Shown: positions 55,232 to 64,000, counted from the first letter of the stretch. The stretch: 64,000 nucleotides of DNA from Allopusillimonas soli (GCF_004153445.1 NZ_SDQC01000003.1:62001-126000); one strand, 5' to 3'. Made by a program: numbers and translations. Notes: generated from the letters alone by a model not told the origin.

Positions 55232-56926
55232 TCAGATGCGCGAAGGCGCAAGTTCCTCGGCCGCCTCTCCGGCGCCATGCAACAGCGCCGCTTCGTCCTG
55301 CTGGAAGGACGTGACGCGCTTGGCCAGCAGGCTGAAGTCGAATCTCTCCCTGTTGAACAGGCTGATGGCGGTGCAGATGACAGCGCTGGCACCGTAGGCC
55401 GTCAGTGAACCCAGCAACACCGTGTAGTCGCGCAGAAAGCCGACGCAGTATGGCAAGGCGACCGCAAAGGCAAGCATGCCCATCGCCAGCCCGACCTTGC
55501 GGTTGAAGAAGCCGAAGGCCATCAACCCGATCACGATGCCTGCGCCAACACTGGCACACACCTCGAAGAACACAGCGACCAAGCCTTCCATGGGCAGCAG
55601 TTCGAAACGCGCAATGGCGAACAAGGCCACGGCCGACAAAACAGAAAGGGTAAAGGCCTTGTTGGAAACACGATCCCAGTAGAAGCTGATGATCACCGGG
55701 AACACGATCGCGCCCCACAATGCACCGACAAACACCAGCATCACCAGGATATCCAACTTAAGGCTGGCGAAGATGACGCCTATCATAGTGGCCACTATCA
55801 TGGTGATACGGCCCCAGCGCAGCATGCGCGCCGGATCCACCTTCCCCTTGGCGAGATTCTTTCCATAGATGTCCGTCATGACAATTGCGGACAGTGCGCA
55901 CAGGTCGGAGTCCGCAGTGGAAGACAGCGACCCGATAACCAGAATGAAAAACAAGGCGATGCCTGCTGCGGGAAGATAGGCTGAGGCCATTTGGGGAATG
56001 ATGTTGTTCATATCGCCGCCGGCCGGTTCGAGACCCACGAACAGAGCCAGCATGCCGAGCATGCCCAGGCCAATCACTACCGCGCCATAGCCTATCGTGG
56101 CTGTCAGGAATGTCGACTTGATCAAATCCTCTCGCACGGCGAACAGACGCTGCGCAATCGTCTGGTTGCCGATGGCATAGGCCAGCACGGCCACGAAATA
56201 CGGCGCGCCCTGCTCAAGTATGGCCTTGGTGGAAAAAATATCCTGCTGCTCGGCCGTCAGGTTGGAGAAGTTCGCCATCAGTGTGTCGGTGCCACCCGCA
56301 TTGAAGAAGATGAGCGGAATGATGACAACGGCTGCCAGAATCATGGCTATGAGCTGCGCGAAGTCTGTCATCAAGGATGCACGGAATCCCGACCACAGCG
56401 AATAGGACAATACGCCCAGACCCGCTATAAGCACCCCTTGCGTGAATGTCAGCGGACTGAGCACCGATACCAGCGCCCCGGCGGCCGTGAAATTGACCAT
56501 CAGGCTGATACAGCTTCCGACAAGGTTGGAGATGGCCATGATGAGTTGGCTCGATGTGCCATGTCGCGCGTGCACGACCTCGGCCAAAGTATGCGCCTTG
56601 GGTGCCAGCGCCCTGAAGCGCCGCCCAAAGGGATAGATGAAAAGTATCATCAGTGCGCCCCACAAGCCATAGTGCAACGGGCCCGACAAGCCGTAGCGGT
56701 AGCCGGATGTGGCGCTTGCGTAGAACGATGCCGCCCATATCCAGGTGGCGATCATGCTGGCGGCCGACAGGCCGAAACCTACGGCGCTGTTGGATACCAT
56801 GAAGCCATCCACGTTTTCTTCCTTCTTTCCTATGAGCAGTGTCAACAGAAAGGTGATGCCATAGAAGGCGATCAACAGCAACAAGGCTGAAGACGTCGAG
56901 AGCTGAAAAAATTCTCCCTCATGCAT
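55232..56926 (-). CDS. Sodium:solute symporter (SSS family)
   Basis: The ATG at 56926 follows GGAGAG and gives 564 residues; a 50-codon longer frame lacks membrane character. At least 13 helices are predicted. SSS motifs include SAASMIATWIWAASFYASATSGYRYGLSG near the start and the sodium-site segment VIGSLSSTADSDLCALSAIVMTDIY. The family takes up urea, purines, acetate, proline or other solutes with Na+; this member cannot be assigned a substrate. A 43-residue partner follows. Confidence 0.9.
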   Translation of the reverse strand: MHEGEFFQLSTSSALLLLIAFYGITFLLTLLIGKKEENVDGFMVSNSAVGFGLSAASMIATWIWAASFYASATSGYRYGLSGPLHYGLWGALMILFIYPFGRRFRALAPKAHTLAEVVHARHGTSSQLIMAISNLVGSCISLMVNFTAAGALVSVLSPLTFTQGVLIAGLGVLSYSLWSGFRASLMTDFAQLIAMILAAVVIIPLIFFNAGGTDTLMANFSNLTAEQQDIFSTKAILEQGAPYFVAVLAYAIGNQTIAQRLFAVREDLIKSTFLTATIGYGAVVIGLGMLGMLALFVGLEPAGGDMNNIIPQMASAYLPAAGIALFFILVIGSLSSTADSDLCALSAIVMTDIYGKNLAKGKVDPARMLRWGRITMIVATMIGVIFASLKLDILVMLVFVGALWGAIVFPVIISFYWDRVSNKAFTLSVLSAVALFAIARFELLPMEGLVAVFFEVCASVGAGIVIGLMAFGFFNRKVGLAMGMLAFAVALPYCVGFLRDYTVLLGSLTAYGASAVICTAISLFNRERFDFSLLAKRVTSFQQDEAALLHGAGEAAEELAPSRI

Positions 56927-57486
56927 GTGTATTTCTCTCCCTTTTGCATGCAAGGCACACGCGCGCGACCACCCCGCCCTTGGCAAAGTCCGAAGGCGGA
57001 ATGGCAGACACATGACGGTGCCCAAGTGCAGGTTCGCAAGCAGTGTGGCCATGGCCAGGAAGCCATGAAGACGCAACAGGTGCCTGGGCTGCGATGTTGA
57101 TCAAACGAGGATCAACGCGTTGGTTCCGCGGCGCGAACGCCGGGCGTTGGGTTTCGGCTGAAGCCGGGCCGCTGCATGGCGGCTATGTGGCGAGGGTAAC
57201 CCCTCAAACAGCACGCCGCGTACTTTGCAACACGATTGTGCAACTGCATTGCGCTGAGGAGCCGTTATTGTACGGCGCGCGACGTCTTTGATCAATGGCC
57301 GGCCACACGCAGCTGGACGTGACCCGATGTCTGACGCCTATGCGCGTGCCTGCGGTGTTTTCAAAGCACGCCGATGCGCACTGATGTACAGTATTCACGA
57401 TGGAGCCTGGTGCGGCGCAAGTACCACCCCGCCCCCAGCCCCATTCAATCGTGCTTATCGGCGCATTGTCGGAAGCGAGGCCATTC
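56927..57486. other. 560-base gene-free region between the symporter and the CaiB-like gene
   Basis: No frame here has a credible start, codon pattern or family match. It must hold both divergent promoters. Three dyads stand out: TTGATC-N7-GATCAA (57097-57115), the related TTGATCAA (57288-57295) and TTGCA-N9-TGCAA (57225-57243). The repeated TTGATC half-site makes this a candidate operator region. Confidence 0.5.
57097..57115. promoter_or_regulatory. Inverted repeat TTGATC-N7-GATCAA
   Basis: Perfect six-base arms lie 171 bases upstream of the symporter ATG on the minus strand. The half-site recurs as TTGATCAA 173 bases further right. Candidate operator only; no protein can be assigned. Confidence 0.4.
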
Positions 57487-58989
57487 ATGCAGCATACGAG
57501 CCCCCCCGCAGACATCGTCTCCTATTTCATTCAGGCCATGCGGGCGCCTGACTGTCCAGGGCTGTCCAGCACGCCGGTGCGCCCGGTGGCATCGCCATTG
57601 CGTCTTATCCATAGCAATGGCCGTGCAATGCCCGCGCCGTTCGAGGTGCTGGGACGCGGTGCCCTACCCAGCGCATTCGCCGTCACTGAACTAGCCACGG
57701 CGGCCATCGGAACCGCGGCCTTGGCATTGGCTGATTACACCCGCGAACGATTTGGTGTTCGCTTGCCGGCCGTGGCGGTCGACCGCAGGCTTGCCTCTTT
57801 CTGGTTTGGCGCCGCCCTGCGTCCCCGAGGCTGGCAAGTGCCCGCCGTGCGCGATGCGGTCACCGGAGATTATCCGACGCGCGACGGTTGGCTGCGCATA
57901 CATGCCAACGCACCGCACCACCGCGCGGCTGCCTTGGCCGTTCTGGGTTGCGACGGCAGTCATGACGCAGCGGCCCGCGCCATCTCGCGGCGCAGTGGCC
58001 AGGAGCTCGAAGATGCGCTGGTGGCGGCGCACGCCTGCGCCGCTGTGATGCGCAGCCGGCATGAATGGTCGCGGCATCAGCAGGGGCTGGCTGTCGCGCG
58101 CGAGCCGCTGTTTCACATAATGCGTCACGAGGCACATTGCAAGCCTCAATCTACCCACCCGCCTGCGTCAGGGAGGGACCGGCATGCGTGGCCCTCGGCC
58201 ACCGCCTCGACTGCGCGGCCCCTTGCAGGCCTGCGCGTGCTGGACTTGACCCGCGTGCTGGCCGGTCCGGTCGCAACACGGTTTCTCGCCGGTTACGGCG
58301 CAACAGTCCTGCGCATCGACCCGCCATGGTGGTCGGAGCCGGGCATGGTGCCCGAAGTCACACCGGGCAAGCGATGCGCCATGCTGGACCTGCGCCAGGA
58401 CGGACATCTCGCGCAATTGAAAGCGCTGCTCAAGCGGGCCGATGTGCTGGTACACGGCCTGCGCGCCGATGCGCTGGCCCGTCTGGGATTAGGGGAACAG
58501 GAACGCCAGGCCCTGCATCCCGGCCTAGTGGACGTGTGCCTGGATGCCTATGGCTGGACAGGGCCGTGGCGGTACCGGCGGGGTTTTGACAGCCTGGTGC
58601 AGATGAGCAATGGCATTGCCCACGCAGGCATGCTGCACTTTGGCAAGGACAGGCCCACGCCACTGCCGGTGCAGGCACTTGACCAAGCCACAGGCTATCT
58701 GATGGCAGCCGCCGCGTTGCGCGGGCTGACCGAGCGACTGCGCACCGGCGCAGGCGTCGCAACGCGCGTCTCGCTCGCCCGCACCGGTGAGCTGCTCAAG
58801 TCCGCGCTGGGCGGCGACGATACACCCCTGGCGCCTGAAACCGACGCCGATCTGTCCAGCAGCATCGAAGCAACCGAGTGGGGGCCAGCACAGCGGCTGC
58901 GCCCGCCCTGCGTTGTGGAAGGTGCAGGCATGCACTGGGACAGCGCCGCTTCCGCCCTGCGCAGCGCCGCGCCCGAATGGCCCGAATAA
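57487..58989 (+). CDS. CaiB/BaiF (class III) CoA-transferase family protein with permuted domain order
   Basis: The ATG at 57487 has GAGG six bases upstream and gives 500 residues. Residues about 60-215 resemble the C-terminal half of CaiB proteins (DGWLRIHANAPHHRAAALAVLG near 132, then ELEDALVAAHACAAVMRS). Residues from about 245 on resemble the N-terminal half: LAGLRVLDLTRVLAGPVATRFLAGYGATVLRID, then YGWTGPWRYRRGFDSLVQMSNG, where the aspartate corresponds to the catalytic Asp of formyl-CoA transferase. The protein thus has tail-before-head order. Class III enzymes move CoA between carboxylic acids. The neighbouring TctCBA transporter suggests a carboxylate substrate. Confidence 0.82.
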   Translation: MQHTSPPADIVSYFIQAMRAPDCPGLSSTPVRPVASPLRLIHSNGRAMPAPFEVLGRGALPSAFAVTELATAAIGTAALALADYTRERFGVRLPAVAVDRRLASFWFGAALRPRGWQVPAVRDAVTGDYPTRDGWLRIHANAPHHRAAALAVLGCDGSHDAAARAISRRSGQELEDALVAAHACAAVMRSRHEWSRHQQGLAVAREPLFHIMRHEAHCKPQSTHPPASGRDRHAWPSATASTARPLAGLRVLDLTRVLAGPVATRFLAGYGATVLRIDPPWWSEPGMVPEVTPGKRCAMLDLRQDGHLAQLKALLKRADVLVHGLRADALARLGLGEQERQALHPGLVDVCLDAYGWTGPWRYRRGFDSLVQMSNGIAHAGMLHFGKDRPTPLPVQALDQATGYLMAAAALRGLTERLRTGAGVATRVSLARTGELLKSALGGDDTPLAPETDADLSSSIEATEWGPAQRLRPPCVVEGAGMHWDSAASALRSAAPEWPE

Positions 58990-59087
58990 AGTCCCGCCGG
59001 GCAGCGATGCGGCCTTGATAGTGCGGGACAAAAACAGGCCTCACCGGCAACTGCCGGCAAGGCCCGTTGACCACAACCCCGACCGCG

Positions 59088-60611
59088 TCAGGCTTGTGCT
59101 GGCACCGCCTTGCGCTTGCGCAGGTAGCGCAACACGGGCGGCACGATCACGATGACCGCCGACACTATCCACAGTCCTTTTGCTATATTGCTCTGGAACA
59201 GAATCTGGATATCGCCATTGGTCATGGACAACGCGCGCCGCAGGTTCTGCTCCATCATGTCGCCCAGCACCACGCCCAGCACCATGGGCGCCATGGGCAT
59301 GCCGGCCTTGCGCAACAGGTAGCCGATGCCGCCGATAACCGCGGCCATGGCCAGGTCGAACGTACCGGCATTGATGGCGTACACGCCTACATAGCTGATG
59401 GCCAGAATGCCCGGAACCATGAGCCAGCCCGGCACCTGCAGCACCTTCGAAAACACCCGAACCATCGGTACGTTCATAAGGAACAGCATGATGTTGGCGA
59501 TGAACAGCGAAGCCACCAGGCCCCATACAAGCTGTGGCTGCTGGTCAAACAGCACCGGCCCGGGAGTCAGGTTGTACAGCGTGAGCGCCCCCATCATGAC
59601 CGCCGTCGTGCCCGAGCCCGGCACGCCCAGCGTGAGCATGGGCACGAAGGCACCCACCGCCGATGCCGTGGCGGCGGACTCGGGCGCCGCCACGCCCCGC
59701 AGATCGCCTTTACCGAACTTGGCATTGGGATCCTTGTTCTCGCAGATGCGCTTCTCGTTGGAGTAGGCAACGGCCGAGGCCACGCTGGCGCCAGCCCCCG
59801 GCAAGACACCCACGACAAAGCCCAGCACTGCGCTGCGCACCACGGTCCACCATGTAAACATCCATTCCTGGAGATTGAACAGTTTGCGGCCACTGGAATC
59901 GACCTCGACCTTGTGGCCAGCGGTCACCCGTTCAAGCATCTCAAGCAGCTCGGCCACCGCGAACAATGCAATCACGACCACCACGAACTGTATGCCGTCA
60001 AACAAATGGACTGAATCGAATGTGTATCGATATACGCCTGAATTCGCATCCACGCCAACCACTGCCATGGCAAGGCCCAGCAGGGCCGACAGGGCTCCCT
60101 TGACCGGCTCGTCGCCCAACAGACTGCTCAAGCAGCAGAATGCAAATACCATCAACACAAAATATTCGGCGGGGCCGAACGCCAGCGCCCAGCCTGCCAG
60201 CAAAGGCGCGAGAATGATGATACCGATGACCGAAACCAACGACCCAAAAAAGGCCGACCAGGCGGACAGCGACAGCGCCACATTGGCAAGACCCTGTCTT
60301 GCAAGCGGATAGCCGTCCAACGTGGTCATGATGGCACTGGCCTCTCCGGGCACGTTGATCAGGATGGACGTGATGCGCCCACCATATTCCGCGCCCACAT
60401 AGACGGCTGCCAGGAGAATCAAGGCAGTTTCAGGCGGCAGGTTCATGGCGAAGGCGATGGGAATGAGCATGGCAACGCCATTGATGGGTCCCAGTCCCGG
60501 CAGCACGCCCACCATGGTGCCAAAGAACGAGCCGAGCGCGGCAACCAGCAGGTTGGACCACGACGAGGCCACGTCGAAACCGATGCTCAGATGCGCAAGA
60601 ATATCGCTCAT
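59088..60611 (-). CDS. tctA: Tripartite tricarboxylate transporter large permease (TctA)
   Basis: The 507-residue protein has about 12 membrane helices and the TctA hallmark GSFFGTMVGVLPGLGPINGVAMLIP near the N-terminus. A second copy is GVLPGAGASVASAVAYSNEK in the middle, followed by APESAATASAVGAFVPMLTLGVPGSG. Together with TctB and the periplasmic receptor it imports carboxylates with a cation gradient. It is the last gene of a leftward operon. It overlaps tctB by four bases and is convergent with the CaiB-like gene. Confidence 0.95.
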   Translation of the reverse strand: MSDILAHLSIGFDVASSWSNLLVAALGSFFGTMVGVLPGLGPINGVAMLIPIAFAMNLPPETALILLAAVYVGAEYGGRITSILINVPGEASAIMTTLDGYPLARQGLANVALSLSAWSAFFGSLVSVIGIIILAPLLAGWALAFGPAEYFVLMVFAFCCLSSLLGDEPVKGALSALLGLAMAVVGVDANSGVYRYTFDSVHLFDGIQFVVVVIALFAVAELLEMLERVTAGHKVEVDSSGRKLFNLQEWMFTWWTVVRSAVLGFVVGVLPGAGASVASAVAYSNEKRICENKDPNAKFGKGDLRGVAAPESAATASAVGAFVPMLTLGVPGSGTTAVMMGALTLYNLTPGPVLFDQQPQLVWGLVASLFIANIMLFLMNVPMVRVFSKVLQVPGWLMVPGILAISYVGVYAINAGTFDLAMAAVIGGIGYLLRKAGMPMAPMVLGVVLGDMMEQNLRRALSMTNGDIQILFQSNIAKGLWIVSAVIVIVPPVLRYLRKRKAVPAQA

Positions 60612-61045
60612 AGCACGTTCTCCAGAAGTCCGAGTGGCAACACGACGTCCAGCGCCCGATCAAACAGCAGGAAGAACAACACGCTCATGACCACGCCGCC
60701 AAGCGTGACCTTGGCCCAACTGCCGCCAAACAGCCTGCCCACAAGCATGGTCACCAACGCTGTGGCAATGATGAAACCCAGAGAGTCGAACAGCAAGGCA
60801 TAGAGAATGGCATATGCCACCATGAGCGCGATGCGAAAGTTGGCGCCGGGCGGGTTGCGCTCGGCGGTATGGCGGCCCTTGTACACCAGCCACATGCCGC
60901 ACAGCGCGATGCTCAGCGCCAGCAGCATGGGAAAGGCGCGCGGCCCGACCGGTTCATACGAGAACGGCGCCTCGATGCCCCGGCCAAACCAGGCCATGAG
61001 TGCCGCGAACATAATCGCGGCGATGCCCAGGATGCGATCGGTCAT
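60608..61045 (-). CDS. tctB: Tripartite tricarboxylate transporter small subunit (TctB)
   Basis: The 145-residue protein has four predicted membrane helices, the normal TctB layout, including FSYEPVGPRAFPMLLALSIALCGMWLVY after the first helix. It lies between tctC (four bases away) and tctA (ATGA overlap). It is poorly conserved in sequence, so the call rests mainly on length, helices and position. Confidence 0.92.
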   Translation of the reverse strand: MTDRILGIAAIMFAALMAWFGRGIEAPFSYEPVGPRAFPMLLALSIALCGMWLVYKGRHTAERNPPGANFRIALMVAYAILYALLFDSLGFIIATALVTMLVGRLFGGSWAKVTLGGVVMSVLFFLLFDRALDVVLPLGLLENVL

Positions 61046-61049
61046 GGTA

Positions 61050-62048
61050 TTACTTGTGCATCAGACCGAATGAGTCAGCCAGCTCGGCATAGGACTTGAC
61101 GCGCTCTTTCACATACGTGTCCAGCTCGGCGCCGGCCATGCGGAAGGGAAACAGACCCAGCTTGTCGCGTTCGGCGTCGAACTTCGGATCGTTCTGCATG
61201 TTCTTGAACGCTTGCACCCACCAGTTGTACTCCTCGTCGGACACCTTGGGGCCAACGTAGAAGCCGCGGATGATCGGCCAGTCGATGTCGAAGCCCTGCT
61301 CCTTGGCGGTGGGAATGTCCGACATGTCGCCCGGCAGGCGCTCGTCGGCAAACACGGCCAGCACCCGGATGGGCGAGCCGCCCTGCAGCATGGTGTAGGC
61401 TTCGGCCGCGTCGCCCATATAGGCCTGGATATGGCCGCCACGCAGCGCGGTGTTGGCTTCACCGCCGCCCTCGAAGGCCACGAAACGCATCTTGCGGTAG
61501 TCTATGCCTGCCGCCTTGGCCGTCAGCGCCGCCTTCATCCAGTCCTGGCTGCCCACCGTGCCACCCGCGCCCAGCACAATCTTGCTGGGATCCGCCTTCA
61601 GGGCATCCATGAGATCCTTCAGGCTCTTGTAGGGAGAATCTTTGCGCACCACGGCCACGCCAAAGTCCGATCCAACAGCCGCAAGCCAGCGTACGGCATT
61701 GACATCGTATTTGCCGAACTTGCCCTGTGCGAGATTCAGCAGCGAACCGCCCGAAAAGGCCACGATCTTGTTGCCCGCGGCAGGCTCCTGCGCCACGATA
61801 TGGTTATAGGCCACAGCGCCGATGCCGCCCGGCATGTAGATAATGCGCATGGGTTCCTTCAGTTGGCCGGTGACTTTCAGCCCTTCCTGAGCCAAGCGGC
61901 AGGTCAGATCGAAACCACCGCCCGGTTGGGCGGGTGCGATACATTCGGGGCGGCGGGGCTCTTCGGCCGACGCCGTGCCGCTCAGTGCGAATACCGCGCC
62001 GCTGAGCAACAATCCCGTCGCAAGCGTGCGCATGAGTGCTTTCTTCAT
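61050..62048 (-). CDS. tctC: Periplasmic solute-binding receptor of the tripartite transporter (TctC/Bug-type)
   Basis: The ATG at 62048 gives 332 residues with a clean signal peptide (MKKALMRTLATGLLLSGAV, cleavage near ASAEE at about 28-30); a longer frame overlaps the kinase gene and is rejected. Family features are ECIAPAQPGGGFDLTCRLAQEGL, IIYMPGGIGAVAYN and VLGAGGTVGSQDW. It differs from the Bug receptor at 4426 and is part of a complete tctCBA operon. The ligand is a carboxylate, identity unknown. Confidence 0.93.
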   Translation of the reverse strand: MKKALMRTLATGLLLSGAVFALSGTASAEEPRRPECIAPAQPGGGFDLTCRLAQEGLKVTGQLKEPMRIIYMPGGIGAVAYNHIVAQEPAAGNKIVAFSGGSLLNLAQGKFGKYDVNAVRWLAAVGSDFGVAVVRKDSPYKSLKDLMDALKADPSKIVLGAGGTVGSQDWMKAALTAKAAGIDYRKMRFVAFEGGGEANTALRGGHIQAYMGDAAEAYTMLQGGSPIRVLAVFADERLPGDMSDIPTAKEQGFDIDWPIIRGFYVGPKVSDEEYNWWVQAFKNMQNDPKFDAERDKLGLFPFRMAGAELDTYVKERVKSYAELADSFGLMHK

Positions 62049-62116
62049 TATTTGAGTCTCCGTGAGAGATGTATTGGCATATGTCGCCCCTACGCCGGCA
62101 ACGACGCAGGCAAGCG

Positions 62117-62137
62117 TACGAAAGTTTTCCTTTCGTA
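62117..62137. promoter_or_regulatory. Hairpin between the kinase and tctC
   Basis: TACGAAAG (62117-62124) and CTTTCGTA (62130-62137) pair perfectly around a five-base T-rich loop in the 95-base gap upstream of tctC. No T run follows on the minus strand. It may be an operator for tctCBA. Confidence 0.4.
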
Positions 62138-62143
62138 AGGCTT

Positions 62144-63595
62144 TCAATTCAGCCGATTCGAGCCCACCTGCCGGTCTCTCCCAGTGGAAATCGGGGTAAA
62201 CACCAATGTCGCCAGACAGCCTCTGCCCTCCGATGCGATATGGAACTCCCCTTGCAGTTGCTGCATGATGGCGTGGACGATGGCCAGACCCAGCCCGGCA
62301 CCGGACGTGTTCTTGCCCGCCTTGCCGCGCCGAAACCTCACACCTGCCTTGGCGATATCGTCGGCGCTCATGCCCGGGCCATCGTCTTCGACCGTGACCA
62401 TCGCCCGCCCCATCTCCATGCGCACAGATAATGTCACCACGCCGCCAGGCTGCGTATAGCGCAGCGCGTTGTCGAGCACATTGACCACCGCTTCGCGCAG
62501 CAACCATTCGGGCCCCCGCACAAGTATGGGCGCACTCGGGCGCTCCAGTCCCAGGTCCAGCTTGCGCGCTCTTGCGGCGGAATACATATCGTTGGCCACA
62601 ACGCCGGCGAGCCTGGTCAGATCGGTCAGCCCGGACACGCCTTCCTCTTCGAGCGCGCTCAAGTCGCGTGCGCGTGCCAGCGCCAGCATCTGATTGGCCG
62701 TGCGCACAGCGCGATCCAGGCCTTCGCGCATCGCCTGCAGGGCGCTGCGGATCTCCTGCGGGTCGGATTCACGCAGCGCATAGTCAAGCTGTGCGCGCAA
62801 CACCGTCAGCGGCGTGCGCAACTGGTGCGAGGCATCATCCAGAAACTGGCTCTGCAGCCTGGCCTGCCGCGCATAGCGCGCCATGTGCAGATTCACCGCC
62901 GTCACCAAAGGCACCACCTCGGCAGGCAGGCCGCGCGCCTCGATGGGCCGCAGGTCATCGGTGCCCCGGCTTTCGAGTTCCTGCCTCAGGCGCGTCAACG
63001 GCCGCACTGCGAACAGCACGGCCAAGACCACAATCAGTATCACGAGCACCACGGCAACCAGATCGCGCTGCACCGATCGCCACAGCATGGAATTGATGAA
63101 AGTCTGGCGCGTGTCGACATCTTCTCCCACCAACACAATCACGCGCCCGCCCATGTTGTTGTACAGCGGCGGATCCATACGGCGGGCCATGGCCGCAATG
63201 CGCACGCCTTCGCCCAGATACTGGGCGGTATAGAAAACCGGCACATTGGATACCAGCGGTTTGTCGGGCAGCGGCAGCTGCTGGTTTCCTATGTCGGCGA
63301 GTCCGTCCTCGGTCATGACGCGGTAGTAGACCCGCTCGTTCGCCGTCATCTCGAAAAACTGCAGCATGAGATACGGCAACTCTATAGACAGCCCGCCGCT
63401 GGCAGTGGATATCTGATGATCGATGGCGCGCAGCGCTCCCGCCAGAGAGCGGTCGTAGGCAATGTCTATCTGCGTGCGCAGACGATGATTGGACAGCCAG
63501 AGTGCAGCCATCAGGAATATCACCAGCGCAGGCACCAGCGACCAAAGCAATATGGACTTCAGCCCGCGGCCGCGTCCGAATCGGGGTGTTTTCAT
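62144..63595 (-). CDS. Sensor histidine kinase, TctE-like
   Basis: The ATG at 63595 (MKTPRFGRGRG) gives 483 residues; a TTG seven codons earlier is an alternative. Two membrane helices (about 12-35 and 170-195) flank a periplasmic sensor domain of the two-component sensor N-terminal type. A HAMP-like linker and DDASHQLRTPLTVLRAQLDYAL with the phospho-accepting histidine follow. The ATPase boxes are NVLDNALRYT, DDGPGMSADD and GAGLGLAIVHAI. TctE senses carboxylates and controls tctCBA. It lies directly upstream of tctC on the same strand. No response regulator gene is adjacent within the window. Confidence 0.9.
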   Translation of the reverse strand: MKTPRFGRGRGLKSILLWSLVPALVIFLMAALWLSNHRLRTQIDIAYDRSLAGALRAIDHQISTASGGLSIELPYLMLQFFEMTANERVYYRVMTEDGLADIGNQQLPLPDKPLVSNVPVFYTAQYLGEGVRIAAMARRMDPPLYNNMGGRVIVLVGEDVDTRQTFINSMLWRSVQRDLVAVVLVILIVVLAVLFAVRPLTRLRQELESRGTDDLRPIEARGLPAEVVPLVTAVNLHMARYARQARLQSQFLDDASHQLRTPLTVLRAQLDYALRESDPQEIRSALQAMREGLDRAVRTANQMLALARARDLSALEEEGVSGLTDLTRLAGVVANDMYSAARARKLDLGLERPSAPILVRGPEWLLREAVVNVLDNALRYTQPGGVVTLSVRMEMGRAMVTVEDDGPGMSADDIAKAGVRFRRGKAGKNTSGAGLGLAIVHAIMQQLQGEFHIASEGRGCLATLVFTPISTGRDRQVGSNRLN

Positions 63596-63689
63596 TCGAA
63601 AAACCGAATCAATCAAGAGCTAAATGATATTGGTGAGTATTGAAAATTGAAATCATAATGGCCCATATAAAAGAATAAAGGGGGACAAC

Positions 63690-64000
63690 ATGAAGGATGA
63701 AGCCAATATACGCGGCGGATTTGATGGCACATTGGTGCCCGGCAATCGGCCCGCCCTGCTTGTCATCGATTTCCAGCGAGGTTTCACCGAGGCTGCGGTA
63801 AGCCCGCTGGCTTCGGACTGCTCAAGCGCGATCGCCGCCACCAACCGCCTTATTGCGGCCATGCGCGGCCTGGGTCCCGTTATTTTCACCATTGTGGGCT
63901 ACAGCGCCAATATGGCGGACATCGGCTGCTGGAAGCAAAAATGCGGAGCGCTCACAACGCTGGAAAGGGGAACAGCCGCTTGTGAGCTCGATCCCCGACT
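63690..64000 (+). CDS. Isochorismatase-family hydrolase, 3' end outside the window
   Basis: The gene starts at ATG 63690 with an AAGGGGG ribosome site and is cut by the window end after 103 complete codons. The N-terminal segment RPALLVIDFQRGFTE contains the first catalytic residue (D27) of isochorismatase-like hydrolases. The later GCWKQKCGALTTLERGT resembles the N-carbamoylsarcosine amidase branch. The catalytic cysteine would be beyond the edge. It is divergent from the kinase gene. Confidence 0.8.
   Translation, partial: MKDEANIRGGFDGTLVPGNRPALLVIDFQRGFTEAAVSPLASDCSSAIAATNRLIAAMRGLGPVIFTIVGYSANMADIGCWKQKCGALTTLERGTAACELDPR

Noticed and set aside
59067-60014. A 315-codon plus-strand frame opposite tctA
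   Set aside because: His/Gln-rich translation typical of antisense to a hydrophobic membrane protein.

Overview
The window is a gene-dense, high-GC bacterial chromosome segment with almost no space between genes. No tRNA, rRNA, CRISPR array, insertion sequence or phage gene was recognised. Several features point to a betaproteobacterium of order Burkholderiales, most likely family Alcaligenaceae (Bordetella/Achromobacter/Pusillimonas relatives): two Bug/TctC-type periplasmic solute receptors, the ftsY / rsmD-coaD-ferredoxin neighbourhood, a ribBA-ribH-nusB-thiL-pgpA-pncC run, a three-gene pntAA-pntAB-pntB transhydrogenase, a type-2 pyrF, and a groESL operon with a CIRCE operator. The family is inferred from gene content; no database search was possible.

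Region by region. 1-2566: end of a catabolic operon (partial acyl-CoA synthetase, medium-chain reductase, PaaI-like thioesterase). 2696-7130: GntR regulator, then a leftward operon (class II aldolase/adducin protein, Bug receptor, D-2-hydroxyacid dehydrogenase) and a divergent AhpD-like protein. 7217-12058: Ca2+/H+ antiporter, groESL under an overlapping sigma-70/sigma-32-like promoter plus CIRCE, dgkA, pyrF. 12041-16364: leftward housekeeping operon for riboflavin, thiamine and phospholipid functions with nusB; its RibBA has lost the cyclohydrolase II zinc cysteines. 16441-28400: IclR regulator, ftsY, rsmD-coaD-ferredoxin, a stand-alone MOSC N-terminal domain protein, AsmA, metY, yidB and pntAA-AB-B.

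28411-35198 is the most unusual metabolic block. It joins an antiquitin-type (ALDH7) dehydrogenase, a FOXRED1-like flavoprotein and an ornithine-cyclodeaminase-type imine reductase (a plausible piperideine-carboxylate/pipecolate to 2-aminoadipate route) to RidA, 3-hydroxyanthranilate 3,4-dioxygenase and ACMS decarboxylase (the aminomuconate route). An XRE-cupin regulator sits inside the block. 35274-39320: thiopurine methyltransferase, an unrecognised ParB-like protein, nadE and an MFS transporter.

39362-50215: a [2Fe-2S]-type IlvD, a NahR-like LysR regulator and a divergent four-gene salicylate 5-hydroxylase operon (nagAa-nagG-nagH-nagAb). A Fur-box-like site and a FecI-FecR-TonB receptor iron-uptake system follow directly, then a small membrane protein. 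50258-55079: a second, [4Fe-4S]-type IlvD divergent from PEP carboxylase. 55084-64000: sodium:solute symporter with a 43-residue partner, a CaiB-like CoA-transferase with permuted domain order, a TctCBA tripartite transporter with a TctE-like kinase but no adjacent response regulator, and the start of an isochorismatase-family hydrolase.

Overall the segment combines core housekeeping operons with aromatic and amino-acid catabolism and carboxylate uptake, typical of a metabolically versatile soil or water organism.
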